64,000 nt of DNA from Plumapathes pennacea (taxonomy: Eukaryota; Cnidaria; Anthozoa; Antipatharia; Myriopathidae): positions 17,296,436-17,360,435 of the forward strand of contig OZ038470.1 of assembly GCA_964036295.1 (NCBI GenBank), given 5' to 3'. Below the pieces are notes generated by a model, which was not told where the DNA came from, made no database searches, and was given only the letters and a program-made list of their open reading frames with translations. Of the stretch, positions 1-12,022 are shown in pieces. Position numbers and translations under genes: made by a program. Positions within the stretch are counted from its first letter, which is position 1; each line of letters starts with the position of its first letter.

Positions 1-392
1 GTCACACTTCTCAAAAAAAGTACTAAGTGTCACACTTCTCAAAAAAAGTACTAAGTGTCACACTTCTCAAAAAAAGTACTAAGTGTCACACTTCTCAAAA
101 AAAGTACTAAGTGTCACACTTCTCAAAAAAAGTACTAAGTGTCACACTTCTCAAAAAAACTACTAAGTGTCACACTTCTCAAAAAAACTACTAAGTGTCA
201 CACTTCTCAAAAAAACTACTAAGTGTCACACTTCTCAAAAAAACTACTAAGTGTCACACTTCTCAAAAAAACTACTAAGTGTCACACTTCTCAAAAAAAC
301 TACTAAGTGTCACACTTCTCAAAAAAACTACTAAGTGTCACACTTCTCAAAAAAACTACTAAGTGTCACACTTCTCAAAAAAACTACTAAGT
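1..392. repeat. 28-bp tandem satellite, 14 copies
   Basis: Fourteen head-to-tail copies of a 28-bp unit that begins GTCACACTTCTC and contains a run of seven A. The first five copies carry G after the A run (AAGTACTAA) and the next nine carry C (AACTACTAA). The two variants are fully segregated rather than mixed, which points to separate rounds of local amplification. The array starts at the first base of the window, so its true length to the left is unknown. No coding potential is seen. Confidence 0.97.
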
Positions 393-454
393 GTCACTCT
401 AATTACTCTCACCCCCCAGTTTAAATTTCTCTCCCCCAAAAATCTCCCCAGGCT

Positions 455-1003
455 CAACGGTGAGGGGTTGGGTCTAGAGGGTGGGGTGAGGGGTTGGGGT
501 CTAGAGGTTGGGGTGAGAGGTTGGGTCTAGAGGGTGGGGTGAGGGGTTGGGTCTAGAGGTTGGGGTGAGGGGTTGGGGTCTAGAGGTTGGGGTCTAGAGG
601 GTGGGGTGAGAGGTTGGGTCTAGATGGTGGGGTGAGGGGTTGGGTCTAGAGGTTGGGGTGAGGGGTTGGGGTGAGGGGTAGGGTCTAGAGGTTGGGGTGA
701 GGGGTTGGGGTCTAGAGGGTGGGGTGAGGGGTTGGGTCTAGAGGTTGGGGTGAGGGGTTGGGGTCTAGAGGTTGGGGTGAGGGGTTGGGGTCTAGAGGTT
801 GGGGTGAGGGGTTGGGGTCTAGAGGTTGGGGTGAGGGGTTGGGGTCTAGAGGTTGGGGTGAGGGGTTGGGGTCTAGAGGGTGGGGTGAGGGGTTGGGTCT
901 AGAGGGTGGGGTGACGGGTTGGGTCTAGAGGGTGGGGTGAGGGGTTGATGTCTTTGGAGTTTGGGGAAGAGTTGAAGTCTGTGGAGTTTGGGGAAGAGTT
1001 GAA
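455..1003. repeat. G-rich minisatellite with XbaI-like core
   Basis: Irregular tandem repeat of about 27 bp built from GGTTGGGGTCTAGAGG and GGTTGGGGTGAGG words. The + strand is a succession of G3-G4 runs, a pattern that favours G-quadruplexes. The repeat ends in two copies of a related word, GGAGTTTGGGGAAGAGTTGA, near 955-1003. An open frame runs through part of it (705-902) but only reads the repeat and is not a gene. Confidence 0.93.
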
Positions 1004-1289
1004 GGTTTAGGACCTAATTACACGAGTCGGGCTAGGCCGGTGTTCTCAGTCTGCGAGAATTGCACCGTTATGTCCGAACACAGAGAAAAGATCAACTCGC
1101 GGTCGACCGAAATCCCGGTGGCTCAAGCCGGGTCCCAGCATGCGGGCTAAACCAGTTCTCATGTAATCTCCCAAAACGGTACACTCATGGACTGAGAACA
1201 CTGGTCAAGCCCCGCTCATGTAATAAGGCCCTTAGAGTAGGGGGACGAGTCGAAGTATCTTTTTTTTGGGGGGGGGGGGAGAGGGAGGA

Positions 1290-1564
1290 GTGAGGTGTTT
1301 GCAAGGCTTTCGGTCATCTTTATTTTGTGTAAGTGACGCGCTAGTCTACTAAATAACAAGACATGGCGCGTATGTGTGTGTGTTGTTCGGCATGTCGTTC
1401 ATTTTTATTTCAAGTATCTTTATAAACTCTTTGGGGTGGAGGGTGAGGTGTTTGCTTGGGATTTCAGTCATCTTTATTTTGTGTAAGTGTCGCGCTAGTC
1501 TACTAAATAACAAGACATGGCGCGTATGTGTGTGTTGTACGGCGTGTCGGTCATTTTTATTTTT
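1290..1564. repeat. Direct duplication, two copies 154 bp apart
   Basis: A segment of about 120 bp is present twice in direct orientation, near 1290-1410 and 1444-1564. The word TCATCTTTATTTTGTGTAAG starts at 1314 and again at 1468. Both copies contain CTAGTCTACTAAATAACAAG and a GTGTGTGT stretch. The small open frames here differ between strands and show no known domain. I see no recognisable gene between 1004 and 2080. Confidence 0.8.
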
Positions 1565-2080
1565 AACCATGTGCAGAAAGTCTTCGCGTTCCAATTCTGT
1601 ATCCTCTTGTTCAGTCAGCCATCATCAACAAGAAAATCTTCAACTTCTCCTTTGCTCGGCTCCATCTTTGCGAAGTGTTTCGTCTTCCTGCGATTGAAAA
1701 TTTATACACTTAACTACGAAGAACAACGTGTACGCATTGCAAACACTGTTCGAGCGTATAAATACGCTTTGGTCTCTAAAATTAATTGCAGGAAACTTCG
1801 TACGCAAAAGAACAAGTCACTAAAATGGCGATAAAGGCTAAGACAATATTCAACTGAACCCAACACACAACAGTACATAAACAAAAACTAGCCAACAACT
1901 TTAATAGGCTGCACTCTTAAACCTTCTCAAATTTTCAAGCGTCAACAACTAGCATTTAAAAGGAACTACGCGAAGAAATCGAAGCGCAGTAAAAATTATC
2001 GCTGATTAAAAAAATATCGAGATACAAAACCAAAATAAATATATGAAACGGCGTTCATACATACGGAAAAGAACACTTAC

Positions 2081-3250
2081 CATTGAGAAACGATGACTTT
2101 CGCTTGCTTCGTTATGAAGTCCTCCCAGCTTCGCTTTAATTTACTCTTTCTTTTCATCTGTAAGGAGAAAACTTTCTTAATAACGATACTTCTACAAAGT
2201 TTGCAGTTATCAAACTGATCCGTTTCTCCTGTATTCGCACGGTAACTTAAACCACCTACCTAAAATTTGGAGCCATTTTGCGTACATCTTTCTACCTTGC
2301 AAGTCCACAACAAATGACCTGAGATGAGAAAAAAAAATGCAAATCGTGGCACAAAAAGCGTGAAAAATGCAATAACATGCAATGAATCAGAAGTCCTATT
2401 GTTTTAGAAGCAAATACAAACAAACGCATGGACATTTAAACGTAACAACGTGCCCGATACCCATGGCGCACAAGTCAAAGCTCCCCAACACGCTAATCAC
2501 GACTTCTCGCCAACCTTTCTCAGCACAAACCGTTGCAGTGCAACAATACATATTTATTTGATATAGAGAAAAGATCTAAACTAAAATCCTTATTTTGTTT
2601 CCCTTCAAAAACCTAAACCGTTCAGAAATGCAAGGAGCGCACAACATCACACGTGTTAACACGTGTTAATGGCAGTGGCGAAAAAATGCAGTACTGCCGT
2701 ACAAAACAAGAAAAGCTTCCACCTCCTAGAGGAACTAATAACAAGAAAGAAAAACGCTCTCCTAGACAAGTGATAAAAAGTACAGAAGGGCTTACTTTCA
2801 AGTTTGAAGTAGAAGTCCGGTAAACCTTCGGCTCTCCACTGTCCTGCTAACAAGAGAAAAAAATGTCCTCATTAAACGAGAATTTCACAAGCGCGAAACG
2901 TTCAGTTTACATAGCCAATTCGTCTACAACGTTTTCAGAGCTAAACTGGAGCTTCGTTTCGTCTCTTTAAGCGCAATAAATTTAACCAGAGAACAAATAT
3001 AATACAGACAAGCTTTACCTTTAGTTTGAGGTAGAACTCCAGCAAACCTTCGACTCTCGACTGCACTGCAAACAAGAGAAAACATTCTCAATAAAGGAGA
3101 GTTTTACAAACTCGAGCCTTTTAGTTTAAAAAGCCGATACATCAGCAACATGTTTAAACTTGGACTGCTTCGATTCTACTTTTTTTGCGCGAAATAAAAC
3201 CACGCTTACCTCAAATTCAGAGTCCGAACACGTCCGTCCGTCCGTCCGTA
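2081..3250 (-). CDS. Fragment of an unrecognised gene: four candidate exons, one duplicated
   Basis: Four minus-strand segments are bounded by AG acceptors and GTAAG/GTAAA donors: 3210-3250, 3019-3065, 2797-2843 and 2081-2157. The last can encode a basic stretch (MKRKSKLKRSWEDFITKQAK, continuing VIVSQ). The middle two are both exactly 47 nt and read QSRVEGLLEFYLKL and QWRAEGLPDFYFKLE, so they are diverged copies of one exon. Surrounding intron sequence is also similar, so a unit of about 230 bp was duplicated. I do not recognise the protein and cannot see its start or stop. Because 47 is not a multiple of three, using both copies would shift the frame, which suggests either alternative use or decay. 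Whether this is expressed is unknown. Confidence 0.4.
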
Positions 3251-3477
3251 CTGCTCGCAATTCGGGAAGCAACTGACCGAGGCGACGAAAAAATATATGC
3301 AAATTGAGCATCTACACGAGGAATGTGCACGGCAGCAAAATATGTGTCAAAATATGCATTAAAACCGGTTTACAATAGCCTTTCATTGGTCAAAGACTAA
3401 TCATTGCAGATGCAACGCCAATATAACAAGAGAATACACGCATTTGACAGTTTCCAGTACCCCAGCCACGGGCCCCT

Positions 3478-4123
3478 TATTCAAACAAACAAACAAACAA
3501 ACAAACGGGGAAACCCTTAGCAAAATAAACCAAAGGGGGGACCCTTACTCAAAAAAAAAAAATACAAACAAACAAACGGGGAAACCCTTAGCAAAATAAA
3601 CCAAGGGGGGGACCCTTACTCAAGAAAAAAACAAACAAACAAAGGGGGAACCCTTAGGAAAATAAACCAAAGGCGGGAGCCTTACTCAAAAAAAAAATAC
3701 ACACACAAAGAAACAAAAAAAAAGAAGAAACCTTAGCAAAATAAACCAAAGAGGGGACCCTTGCACAAAGAAAACATACAAACAAACAAACAAACAAACG
3801 GGGAAACCTTAGCAAAATAAACCAATGGGGGACTCTTACTAAAAAAACATACAAACAAACAAACAAACGGGGAAACCCTTAGCAAAATAAACCAAAGGGG
3901 GGACTCTTACTCAAAAAAGACACACAAACAAACAAACAAACGGGGGAACCCTTAGCAAAATAAACAAAAAGGGGGACCCTTACTAAAAGAAACAACAAAA
4001 AACAAACAAAGAAACGGGGGAACCCTTAGCAAAATAAACAAAAAGGGGGACCCTTACTAAAAAAAACAACAACAAACAAATAAAAAAACGGGGGAACCTT
4101 TAGCAAAATAAACCAAAGGGGGG
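3478..4123. repeat. A-rich minisatellite array 1 (ACAA tracts with GGGGACCCTT)
   Basis: About nine degenerate copies of a 60-70 bp unit that alternates an (ACAA)n or (CAAA)n tract with CGGGGAAACCCTTAGC, AAATAAACCAAAGG and GGGACCCTTACTC. Tract lengths vary from copy to copy. The same unit makes two further arrays at 4800-5357 and 5705-6165. Open frames inside it simply read the repeat. Confidence 0.93.
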
Positions 4124-4720
4124 ACCTACCGGTTGTGAAATACTGGTGATGATTTCCTGTTCCTAGTCCCTTTTACAGTCATGTTCCCCGGCCACGGCCT
4201 CCCTTTGCTTAATCCTCTCGTAGAGAGCACGTTAAGATTACGGCACATTTGCAAGAAAACTGGCGACAGAAAACCGTCGCCGCCCATATCATGACAGGCA
4301 CCATACGTCATTTTCTGTGCTGCGTATTTCAGAGACCCTACATAACGAAACAAACATTGCTACAGTCACTGCGCCTATTCTGTTTTAAATTGCACAACAT
4401 GCATTGTAATCGTGTACCTCTTGCATCTTTCTCGATGAACATCCAAACTCTTCTCCTCCGGCAAACGTCAACTGCTCCTGCCCATTGAATTTAAACCCTG
4501 CTCTGACGGCTGCAGTGAATCTAAAATCGAACGAACATCATCATAATAGGTTTTTTAACGAATCCCCGTTAGCCCGACAACTACAAGTAGAAATGTTATA
4601 ATCTTGAAAAATTAAATAATTTAGTTATCACTCTTATCGTCGTCATCACAGTTATTAAATACGATAAGTTCAAAATTAGCGAGGCTAATGTGATCGCTCT
4701 TGTAACAAAATATGTCTGTA
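4124..4720. repeat. Interspersed block, copy 1 of 3
   Basis: Unique-looking sequence that starts ACCTACCGGTTGTGAAATAC directly at the edge of the A-rich array. It runs through a GCATTGTAATCGTGTACCTC word near 4399 and on through CTCGATGAACATCCAAACTC at about 4431 and the TCATCACAGTTATTAAATAC word to about 4715. Copies 2 and 3 share it at 5358 and 6166. Copy 1 looks like the uninterrupted version, since it lacks the insertion present in copy 3. No protein is recognised in it. Confidence 0.85.
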
Positions 4721-4799
4721 CCTAACTGCGACTCTTACATACCTCTTCAGTGAGCGTGTTTCTTCACAACCCTCTCCTACTGGTTGTACAATAACGGTG

Positions 4800-5357
4800 A
4801 CAGTTTCCAGTACCCCAGGCACGGGACCCTTATTCAAACAAACAAACAAACAAACAAACGGGGAAACCCTTAGCAAAATAAACCAAAGGGGGGACCCTTG
4901 CTCAAAAGAAACATACAAAGAAACAAACAAACGGGAAAACCCTTAGCAAAATAAACCAAAGGGGGACACTTACTCATAAAAAACATACAAAGAAACAAAC
5001 AAAAGGGGAAGCCCTTAGCAAAATAAACTAAAGAGGGGACCCTTACTCAAAAAAAAAAACATACAAACAAGCAAACAAACAAACGGGGAAACCCTTAGCA
5101 AAATAAACCAAAGGGGGGACTCTTACTCAAAAAAAAAAACATACAAAGAAACAAACAAACGGGGAAAGCCTTAGCAAAATAAACTAAAGAGGGGACCCTT
5201 ACTCAAAAAAAACCCATACAAACAAACAAACAAACAAACGGGGAAACCCTTAGCAAAATGAACAAAAGGGGAGACCCTTACTCCAAAAAAATACATACAA
5301 AGAAACAAACGAACAAACAAACGGGGAAACCCTTAGCAAAATAAACAAAAGGGGGGA
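4800..5357. repeat. A-rich minisatellite array 2
   Basis: Same repeat family as 3478-4123, introduced by GTTTCCAGTACCCCAG and a (CAAA)n tract and ending directly at copy 2 of the unique block. About eight units. The alternation array-block-array-block-array-block implies duplication of a compound unit of about 0.8-1.2 kb. Confidence 0.93.
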
Positions 5358-5690
5358 CCTACCGGTTGTGAAATACTGGTGATGATTTCCTGTTCCTAGT
5401 CCCTTTTCCAGTCATGTTCCCCGGCCACGGCTTCCTGTGCTTAATCCTCTCGTAGAGAGCACGTTAAGATTACGGCACATCTGCAAGAAAATTGGCGACA
5501 GAAAACCGTCGCCGCCCATATCATGACAGGCACCATACGTCATTTTCTGTGCCGCGTATTTCAGAGACCCTACAAAACGAAACAAACATTGCTACAGTCA
5601 GTGCGCCTGTTCTGTTTTAAATTGCACAACATGCATTGTAATCGTGTACCTCTTGCATGCGCGTATTAAAAAAACAATATAAACAATATA
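5358..5690. repeat. Interspersed block, copy 2 of 3
   Basis: Copy of the block at 4124, very similar up to CTCTTGCATG near 5657. There it continues into GCGCGTATTAAAAAAACAAT and a short AT run of about 14 bp. Copy 3 has the same junction, but its AT run has expanded to 140 bp. No gene is seen. Confidence 0.87.
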
Positions 5691-5704
5691 AACAATATAT
5701 ATAT

Positions 5705-6165
5705 ATATGTTTCCAGTACCCCAGTTTCCAGTACCCCAGCCACGGGACCCTTATTCAAACAAACAAACAAACGGAGAACCCTTACTCAAAAAAAAAACAA
5801 AAGGAGGACCCTTCTCAAAATAAACCAAAAAGGGGGACCCTCACTTAAAAAACAACAACAACAACAAAAAGATCACTCTTACTAAAACAAAAAAACAAAC
5901 AAAAAACAAACAAACAAAAAACAAACAAACAAAAAAACAAAGGGGACCCTTCCTAAAAAAAAACAACAAACGAAAAAAAGACAAACAAAAACCAAAGGGG
6001 GGGACCCTTACTCAAAAACACACACAAAAAAAACAAAAACACAAACAAACAAACAAACAGGGAAACCCTTAGGAAAATAAACCAAAGGGGGGCCCTTAAT
6101 CAAGAAAAAAAGATACAAAGAAACAAACAAAGGGGGAACCCTTAGCAAAATAAACCAAACGGGTT
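5705..6165. repeat. A-rich minisatellite array 3
   Basis: Third array of the ACAA/GGGACCCTT family, more degenerate, with extra pure CAAA/ACAA tracts around 5880-6060. It begins with a duplicated GTTTCCAGTACCCCAG word and ends at copy 3 of the unique block. Confidence 0.92.
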
Positions 6166-7140
<975 letters not shown>

Positions 7141-7876
7141 AAATATGTCTTAAAAGGCAAACGCAGAAAAGCAACAACAACAACAACAACAAATAGGTCC
7201 AAAGAGCAACAAAACGCGCTTTCAAGGCAAACCACAACTCAACACCCTTTCAGCTAGAACTGCCAGATAATCTGCTCTAACTGCATGTTGTCGGTACTTA
7301 CCTGCAGGCCTGAATGAACCTTTTCACAACAGACACTGTTTCCTGTCTGACACTTGCTGCCCACTACTGTACCAGTTTGGAAGTAACGTCACCTCCACCT
7401 GATAAACAAGAGTAACGCTCAATCAACTAATCACATTACAGCAACGTGGGATTAATTTCCAACCCAACACCAAATCTCAGTAGGTTGGTTCTGATCGTCC
7501 GGATTAGAGTAGCCTCCAGGAGGACTGTTGTTGGTAAGCAATTTGACACACGCTTTTTTTCACTGACAAAAACGCATGCAGGTCTCACAGGCCTCGATTA
7601 CTTGACGCGCGTGCACCTGGCACTGATTACACACACAACATGGTTCGTAAGGAAATGTTGGACTTATCTCACAAATTCGCATAACACTTGACGACACGCA
7701 GGACGTCACACTTTTTCCCCCTCTGAAGCTCTCTACCCAAGAAACGATTAACAAATAAAATACATAAGGGAAAAAAGAAATTAGATATCAAACATAATCC
7801 CTTTGCCAAGGGGGTGCACGAGCTGTGAGCCTAAGGCCTGGGGGTCTAACCCTCGGGGCTACAAACCCCACCCCCC

Positions 7877-8990
7877 CTACAGGAGTGGCACCTCTGGAGT
7901 TAGAAAGCTGGCTGGGACTACCCGATAGTCGCCAACCTCTCTGGCAGGAGACACCAATGTTCCATCGCCCACCGGAATCCGACTGTCGTTGTGCTTCACG
8001 AACTCCTTCTCGTCTTTTGACAGTATCTTATAATCGACACCCAGATGGCTCACTATGGTATACGGGCCCACACACTTGTTGCCAAGCTTTCACGTTTTTG
8101 ATCTCCAAAACCATACTGCTTGACCGGGAATGAAAGGCTGCCACTCCTTACTTTTTGCCTCCTCTCTACTCTGACTTTCCCTAGCCTTACTAAGATGGAC
8201 ATTGGTTTAAGTCCTGACATCCTTCAGGACTTCCCGAAGAAAGCGGACATTTTTAGCGAATGTGGCTGAGTTTGAGATAGGGATTCCTAGTTCCAGTTCC
8301 AGGGACATGCGTGGTACCTTGCCGAACACTACTTCGTAGTGAGAGATGCCGAGGGACTCCTTGCGGCTGGAGTTGTACATATACAATACCAGGTCAAGCC
8401 ATAGATCCCAGTCATTTTAGCGCGTCGAGGCAACTACAGCTAGCATGTTCTGTAGTGTTTGGTACTGGCGTTTGACCTAGCCATCACACTGGGGGTGATA
8501 CGCTGTAGTACTGGTCTTCTGAATGCCCATGACGTCACACGTCTGATGCATGACATTCCTTTCAAAGGTTGCTACTTGATCGGAGTGCAAAATCATTGGT
8601 GGGCCAAAACGAGAGAATACTCTACCGATTACGACGTTTGCAACCGTAGCAGCCTTCTGATCTTTAGTGAGAAAAACCTTACACCACTTAGTGAAGTGGT
8701 CCATCAAAACAAGGATGCGTTGATTGCCACGAGATCTTTCAGGTAGAAGGCCCAACAAGATCCACGGCCCAAAGACTAAATGGTTCACCTACCTCAATGC
8801 TTTCCAGTGGGACTTTGAATTGGTTTGCTCGAGATTTGCAGATCGGACACTGCTTAACGTATTCCTCGACTGAATTACACATATGGGGCCAGTAGAAACG
8901 TTGCTGAATGCGTTCGATTTTACCTGTGGTGGCAAGATGGCAACTGAAAGGGCTGTCCAGCATGCCTTTCAGAACTTGTTGTGGGAAGCA
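7877..8990 (-). pseudogene. Integrase region of the gypsy-type element (broken)
   Basis: Domains in order on the minus strand. A degenerate zinc-binding module (about 8963-8850) retains RFYWPHM and the CPIC pair. The catalytic core (about 8840-8440) retains the first acidic motif WAVDLVGP and the second, HSD. The C-terminal GPY/F module begins GPYTIVSHLG near 8071. Just after the HPQCDG motif, an in-frame TAG (8477-8479) replaces the usual Gln codon, and the next conserved acidic position is Lys (AAA, 8471-8473). A further in-frame TAG lies near 8418. The enzyme is therefore inactive on two grounds: truncation and loss of a catalytic acid. Confidence 0.85.
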
Positions 8991-9109
8991 GGGAGCACTA
9001 CCACGGAATACAAACAGTGGCCTTTTCTGCCACGGCTAAACAACCAAACCAGAATGTCGTCTTTCATAAACAATTTATCGTAACACAAACAAAGACTCCG
9101 GAGTTGACG

Positions 9110-10030
9110 ATCGCGGCTCCACTATATACGTGGATACTGATAACGCAGTAGTTTGAGTTGAACGACAGTGGCTATTTCAGTTTCCTCCAGCTGAACCTAA
9201 TTGAAGTTGAGGGTCGGACTGATACTTATAGCGCAGTAGCTTGAGTTAAATAACAGTGGCTGGTTGAGGTTCGTCGCGCTCAGCCTGTTTGAAGTTAAGC
9301 GGCAGGCTGATATTAATAGCGAAGTAGTTTGAGTTGAATGACCGTGGCTAGTTGAGGTTCCCCGCGCTGAGCCTGTTTGAAATTCAAGGTCGGGGTGATA
9401 CTGATAGCGCAGAACCTTGAGTTAAATGACACTGGCTAACTGAGGTTCCCCGCGCTGAGCCTGTTTGAAATTCAAGGTCGGGTTGATACTGATAGCGCAG
9501 TAGCTTGAGTTAAATGACAGTGGCTGGTTGAGATTCCCCGCGCTGAGCCTGCTTGAAGTGAAGGGTCGGGTTGATACTGATAGTGGAGTAGTTTAAATTG
9601 AACGACAGTGGTTGGTTGAGGTTCCTCGCGCTGAGCCTGTTTGCAGTTCAAGGTCTGGTTGATATTGATAGTGCAGTAATTTGAGTTGAATGGCAGTGAC
9701 TGGTTGAGGTTCCTCACGCTAAGCCTGTTTGAAGTTGAGGGTCAGGTTGATAATGATAGCGCAGTAGTTTGACTTCAATAGCAGTGGCTAACTGAGGTTC
9801 CCCGCGCTGAGCCTGTTTGAAGTTAAGCGGCAGGCTGATATTAATAGCGAAGTAGTTTGAGTTGAATTACCGTGGCTAGTTGAGGTTCCCTGCGCTAAGC
9901 CAGTTTGAACTTCAAGGTCGGGCTGATACTGATAGCGCAGTAGTTTGAGTTATATGACAGTGGCTGGTTGAGGTTCCTCGTGCTCAGCCTGTTTGAAGTT
10001 CAGGGTCGGGCTGATACTGATAGCGGAGTT
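9110..10030. repeat. 88-bp tandem array inside the retrotransposon pol
   Basis: About ten copies of an 88-bp unit containing CGCGCTGAGCCTGTTTGAA, TGATACTGATAGCGCAGTAG and GACAGTGGCTGGTTGAGG. The CCTGTTT word occurs at 9284, 9372 and 9460, an exact 88-bp step. On the minus strand the array begins inside the acidic linker that follows the RNase H and ends before the integrase zinc module. Since 88 is not a multiple of three, each copy shifts the frame, so the array cannot be a translated spacer of any length. Confidence 0.92.
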
Positions 10031-10349
10031 GTCGCGTGTGGCTTCTTCGGTGGAGTCGTCACTCTCGCTGGTGCTGTGGTCATTCGTATGTTCGTCCAAG
10101 TCTTGCTTTGCCTCTGTAGGTTTGCACAATTTGTCTGGTACCTGTCGCTTCGATTTTAAGGCAAGAATCATGATGTGTAGGAGACGAAGAATGTTGATTC
10201 GCAGCCAAATGTTGGACCAGCTATTAACGGCTGGTGAGCATTGTCCTTGTTGTGTGTCGGTCGTGCAGTCGTTGTCGTGGGCACTTGCCCCGATTGAGCC
10301 TAAGACACATACACTTACCGGTTCTACTGGTAATGGGGAAAGAGTGCTT

Positions 10350-10930
10350 GTGTGCAAAAGCCCTGCACGATGTCGGATTGTAAACTGGTATTCCTGAAGT
10401 TCCATCATCTAGCGGGTAGCCTACCATTTGGTTCCATGCTTTGCAGCCATCTCAAGGCGTTGTGATCGGTCACCAGGGTGAATTGGCGGCCAAGTAAATA
10501 GACCCTAAAATGGTTCACTGGATAGACTACAGGACAAGCTTCTTTTTCAGTGCTCGAGTACTTACGTTCACGGTCGGACAGTGTCCGTGAGGCAAAGGCG
10601 ATGACCCTTTCACGGCCGTCGTCATCGAGTTGAGAAAGGACGGCCCCAAGACTCCTGACCCTAACCCTAGCCCGTAGTCAGACACGTCAGTGTGAAGGGT
10701 GAACTCCCTATCAAACCAAGGGTGGACCAAAGAGGGAACAGAGCATAACAGTTCTGTCAGGTGCTTGAAAGAACTTTCACAGTCGTCAGTCCAGATGAAA
10801 CGGGCGTACTTCCGTGTTAAACGCGAGAGGGGTGCAGAAATGCTGGCAAAGTTTGGGACAAAACGGCGGTAGTGACCGACGATTCCCAGGAAACCGCGGA
10901 CGTCATTGATGGGAGATGGCGTTGGCATGT
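10350..10930 (-). pseudogene. RT thumb and RNase H region of the gypsy-type element (broken)
   Basis: The minus strand reads the typical connection after the polymerase (FLGIVGHYRRFVPNFASISA, then FIWTDDCESSFKHL) and the RNase H start (TDVSDYGLG). A 20-bp insertion at 10645-10664 then shifts the frame. After it the RNase H continues in another frame (AVLSQLDDDGRERVIAFASR, then TDHNALRW) and ends with YQFTIRHRAG near 10350. The insertion contains TTAGGG on the minus strand. Apart from the insertion, the RNase H core is well preserved. Confidence 0.86.
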
Positions 10931-12022
10931 CTTGGATACCAGCAACCTTACCGGGGTCAGGAGAGACGCCGAGCTAGGAAAGTTTATGACTAAGGAAACT
11001 TACCTTGCGAGTTGCGAATGTTACGTCGTCGAGATAGAACAAACACTTTTTTTAATGTAAGCCTAGAGAGTACAATTTCCATGGCACGTTTCCTGAAACG
11101 TTACCGGAGCAATAGACAAACCGAACGGCATGCGGTTGAATTCATAGAGGAGGCGCAGCAAATGCTGTCTTAGCTCCGTCCTTCTCATCGACAGATATTT
11201 GCCAGTACCCGCGTCCTAAGTCTAAAGTGGTGTGCGGTAGTCAATACAGAATCTCAACTCCTCTGTTTCTTTTCTTGGCAAGAACAATTGGGCTAGACCA
11301 ATGCGCTGGTACTTGCTTGTATGACATTCTTGTCCAACATATCCTGTACCTGTCGTCGCGCTTCATCCTTGTGGGCGAACGGTAACCACTGCAGGGGCTG
11401 TTTGATGGGGACAGCACACTTCTTGTTTATTTTGTGTAACAACATTTGTATGTCCCAAGCTGTCGTCAAAAACGTCCGAGAAACCCTCCAGTAACTTACT
11501 GTACCTAATTGATCACGGTCAGAGGAATTCAAAGCAGGGTCGATAGCAGCTTTGATATTCTCCTAGAGTTGGCCTAAACTTACCGCACTACACATCGATT
11601 GTTTCGCAGAGGACAAGTTGCGTGACTCTAGTTATCTGTTGACTATCTCTTACCTTGACCGGTTCACTGTTGGCTATCCTGACAACTGCATTTGCAACAT
11701 GGAAATTTATAGCCTTGCTGGGACACCATTCCCACTCCTGAACTAACCTTTCCTTCAACAATCATCTTGGCTCAGGCAGGATTTGTGACATCTCGCACGA
11801 TTCCGATTGGAGTTGGGTCTTTTTGTCGGGATTGGACCAACAGCATGTCTGATCCACCAGCGTGATCCAGGAACCCAGGTGCCTGTGGACCAGACTCTAC
11901 TACTCCAGAGAGGTGCCCACCCAGTGAAGGGGTTTACCCAAAGGGACCCACTAAACAATAATCATAACTGCCTTCCCCTTCGATTACAGATATCTAAACA
12001 GTTTCCAACAAGAAAATCCTAA

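Larger units (their letters stand above)
7877..11960 (-). pseudogene. pol: Degenerate Ty3/gypsy-type retrotransposon pol
   Basis: Minus-strand remnant of an LTR-retrotransposon polyprotein in the Ty3/gypsy order: reverse transcriptase, RNase H, then integrase. A likely pre-RT linker (about 11650-11750), the RT N-terminal part (about 11290-11532), the YLDD catalytic motif (11025-11036), the RT thumb (around 10930-10750), RNase H (about 10710-10350) and integrase (about 8990-7880) are all recognisable. Frames change repeatedly and stops are frequent, so no full-length product is possible. I found no LTRs, primer-binding site or gag, so the ends are undefined. The integrase carries a GPY/F-type C-terminal module, typical of this superfamily. 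This is an old genomic copy, not an active element. Confidence 0.88.

Noticed and set aside
1..392. CRISPR-like array
   Set aside because: The 28-bp repeats are directly adjacent with no unique spacers, and the genome is eukaryotic.
7825..8133. Plus-strand 102-codon frame
   Set aside because: It is antisense to the integrase GPY/F module of the gypsy-type element, which gives the recognisable protein on the minus strand.
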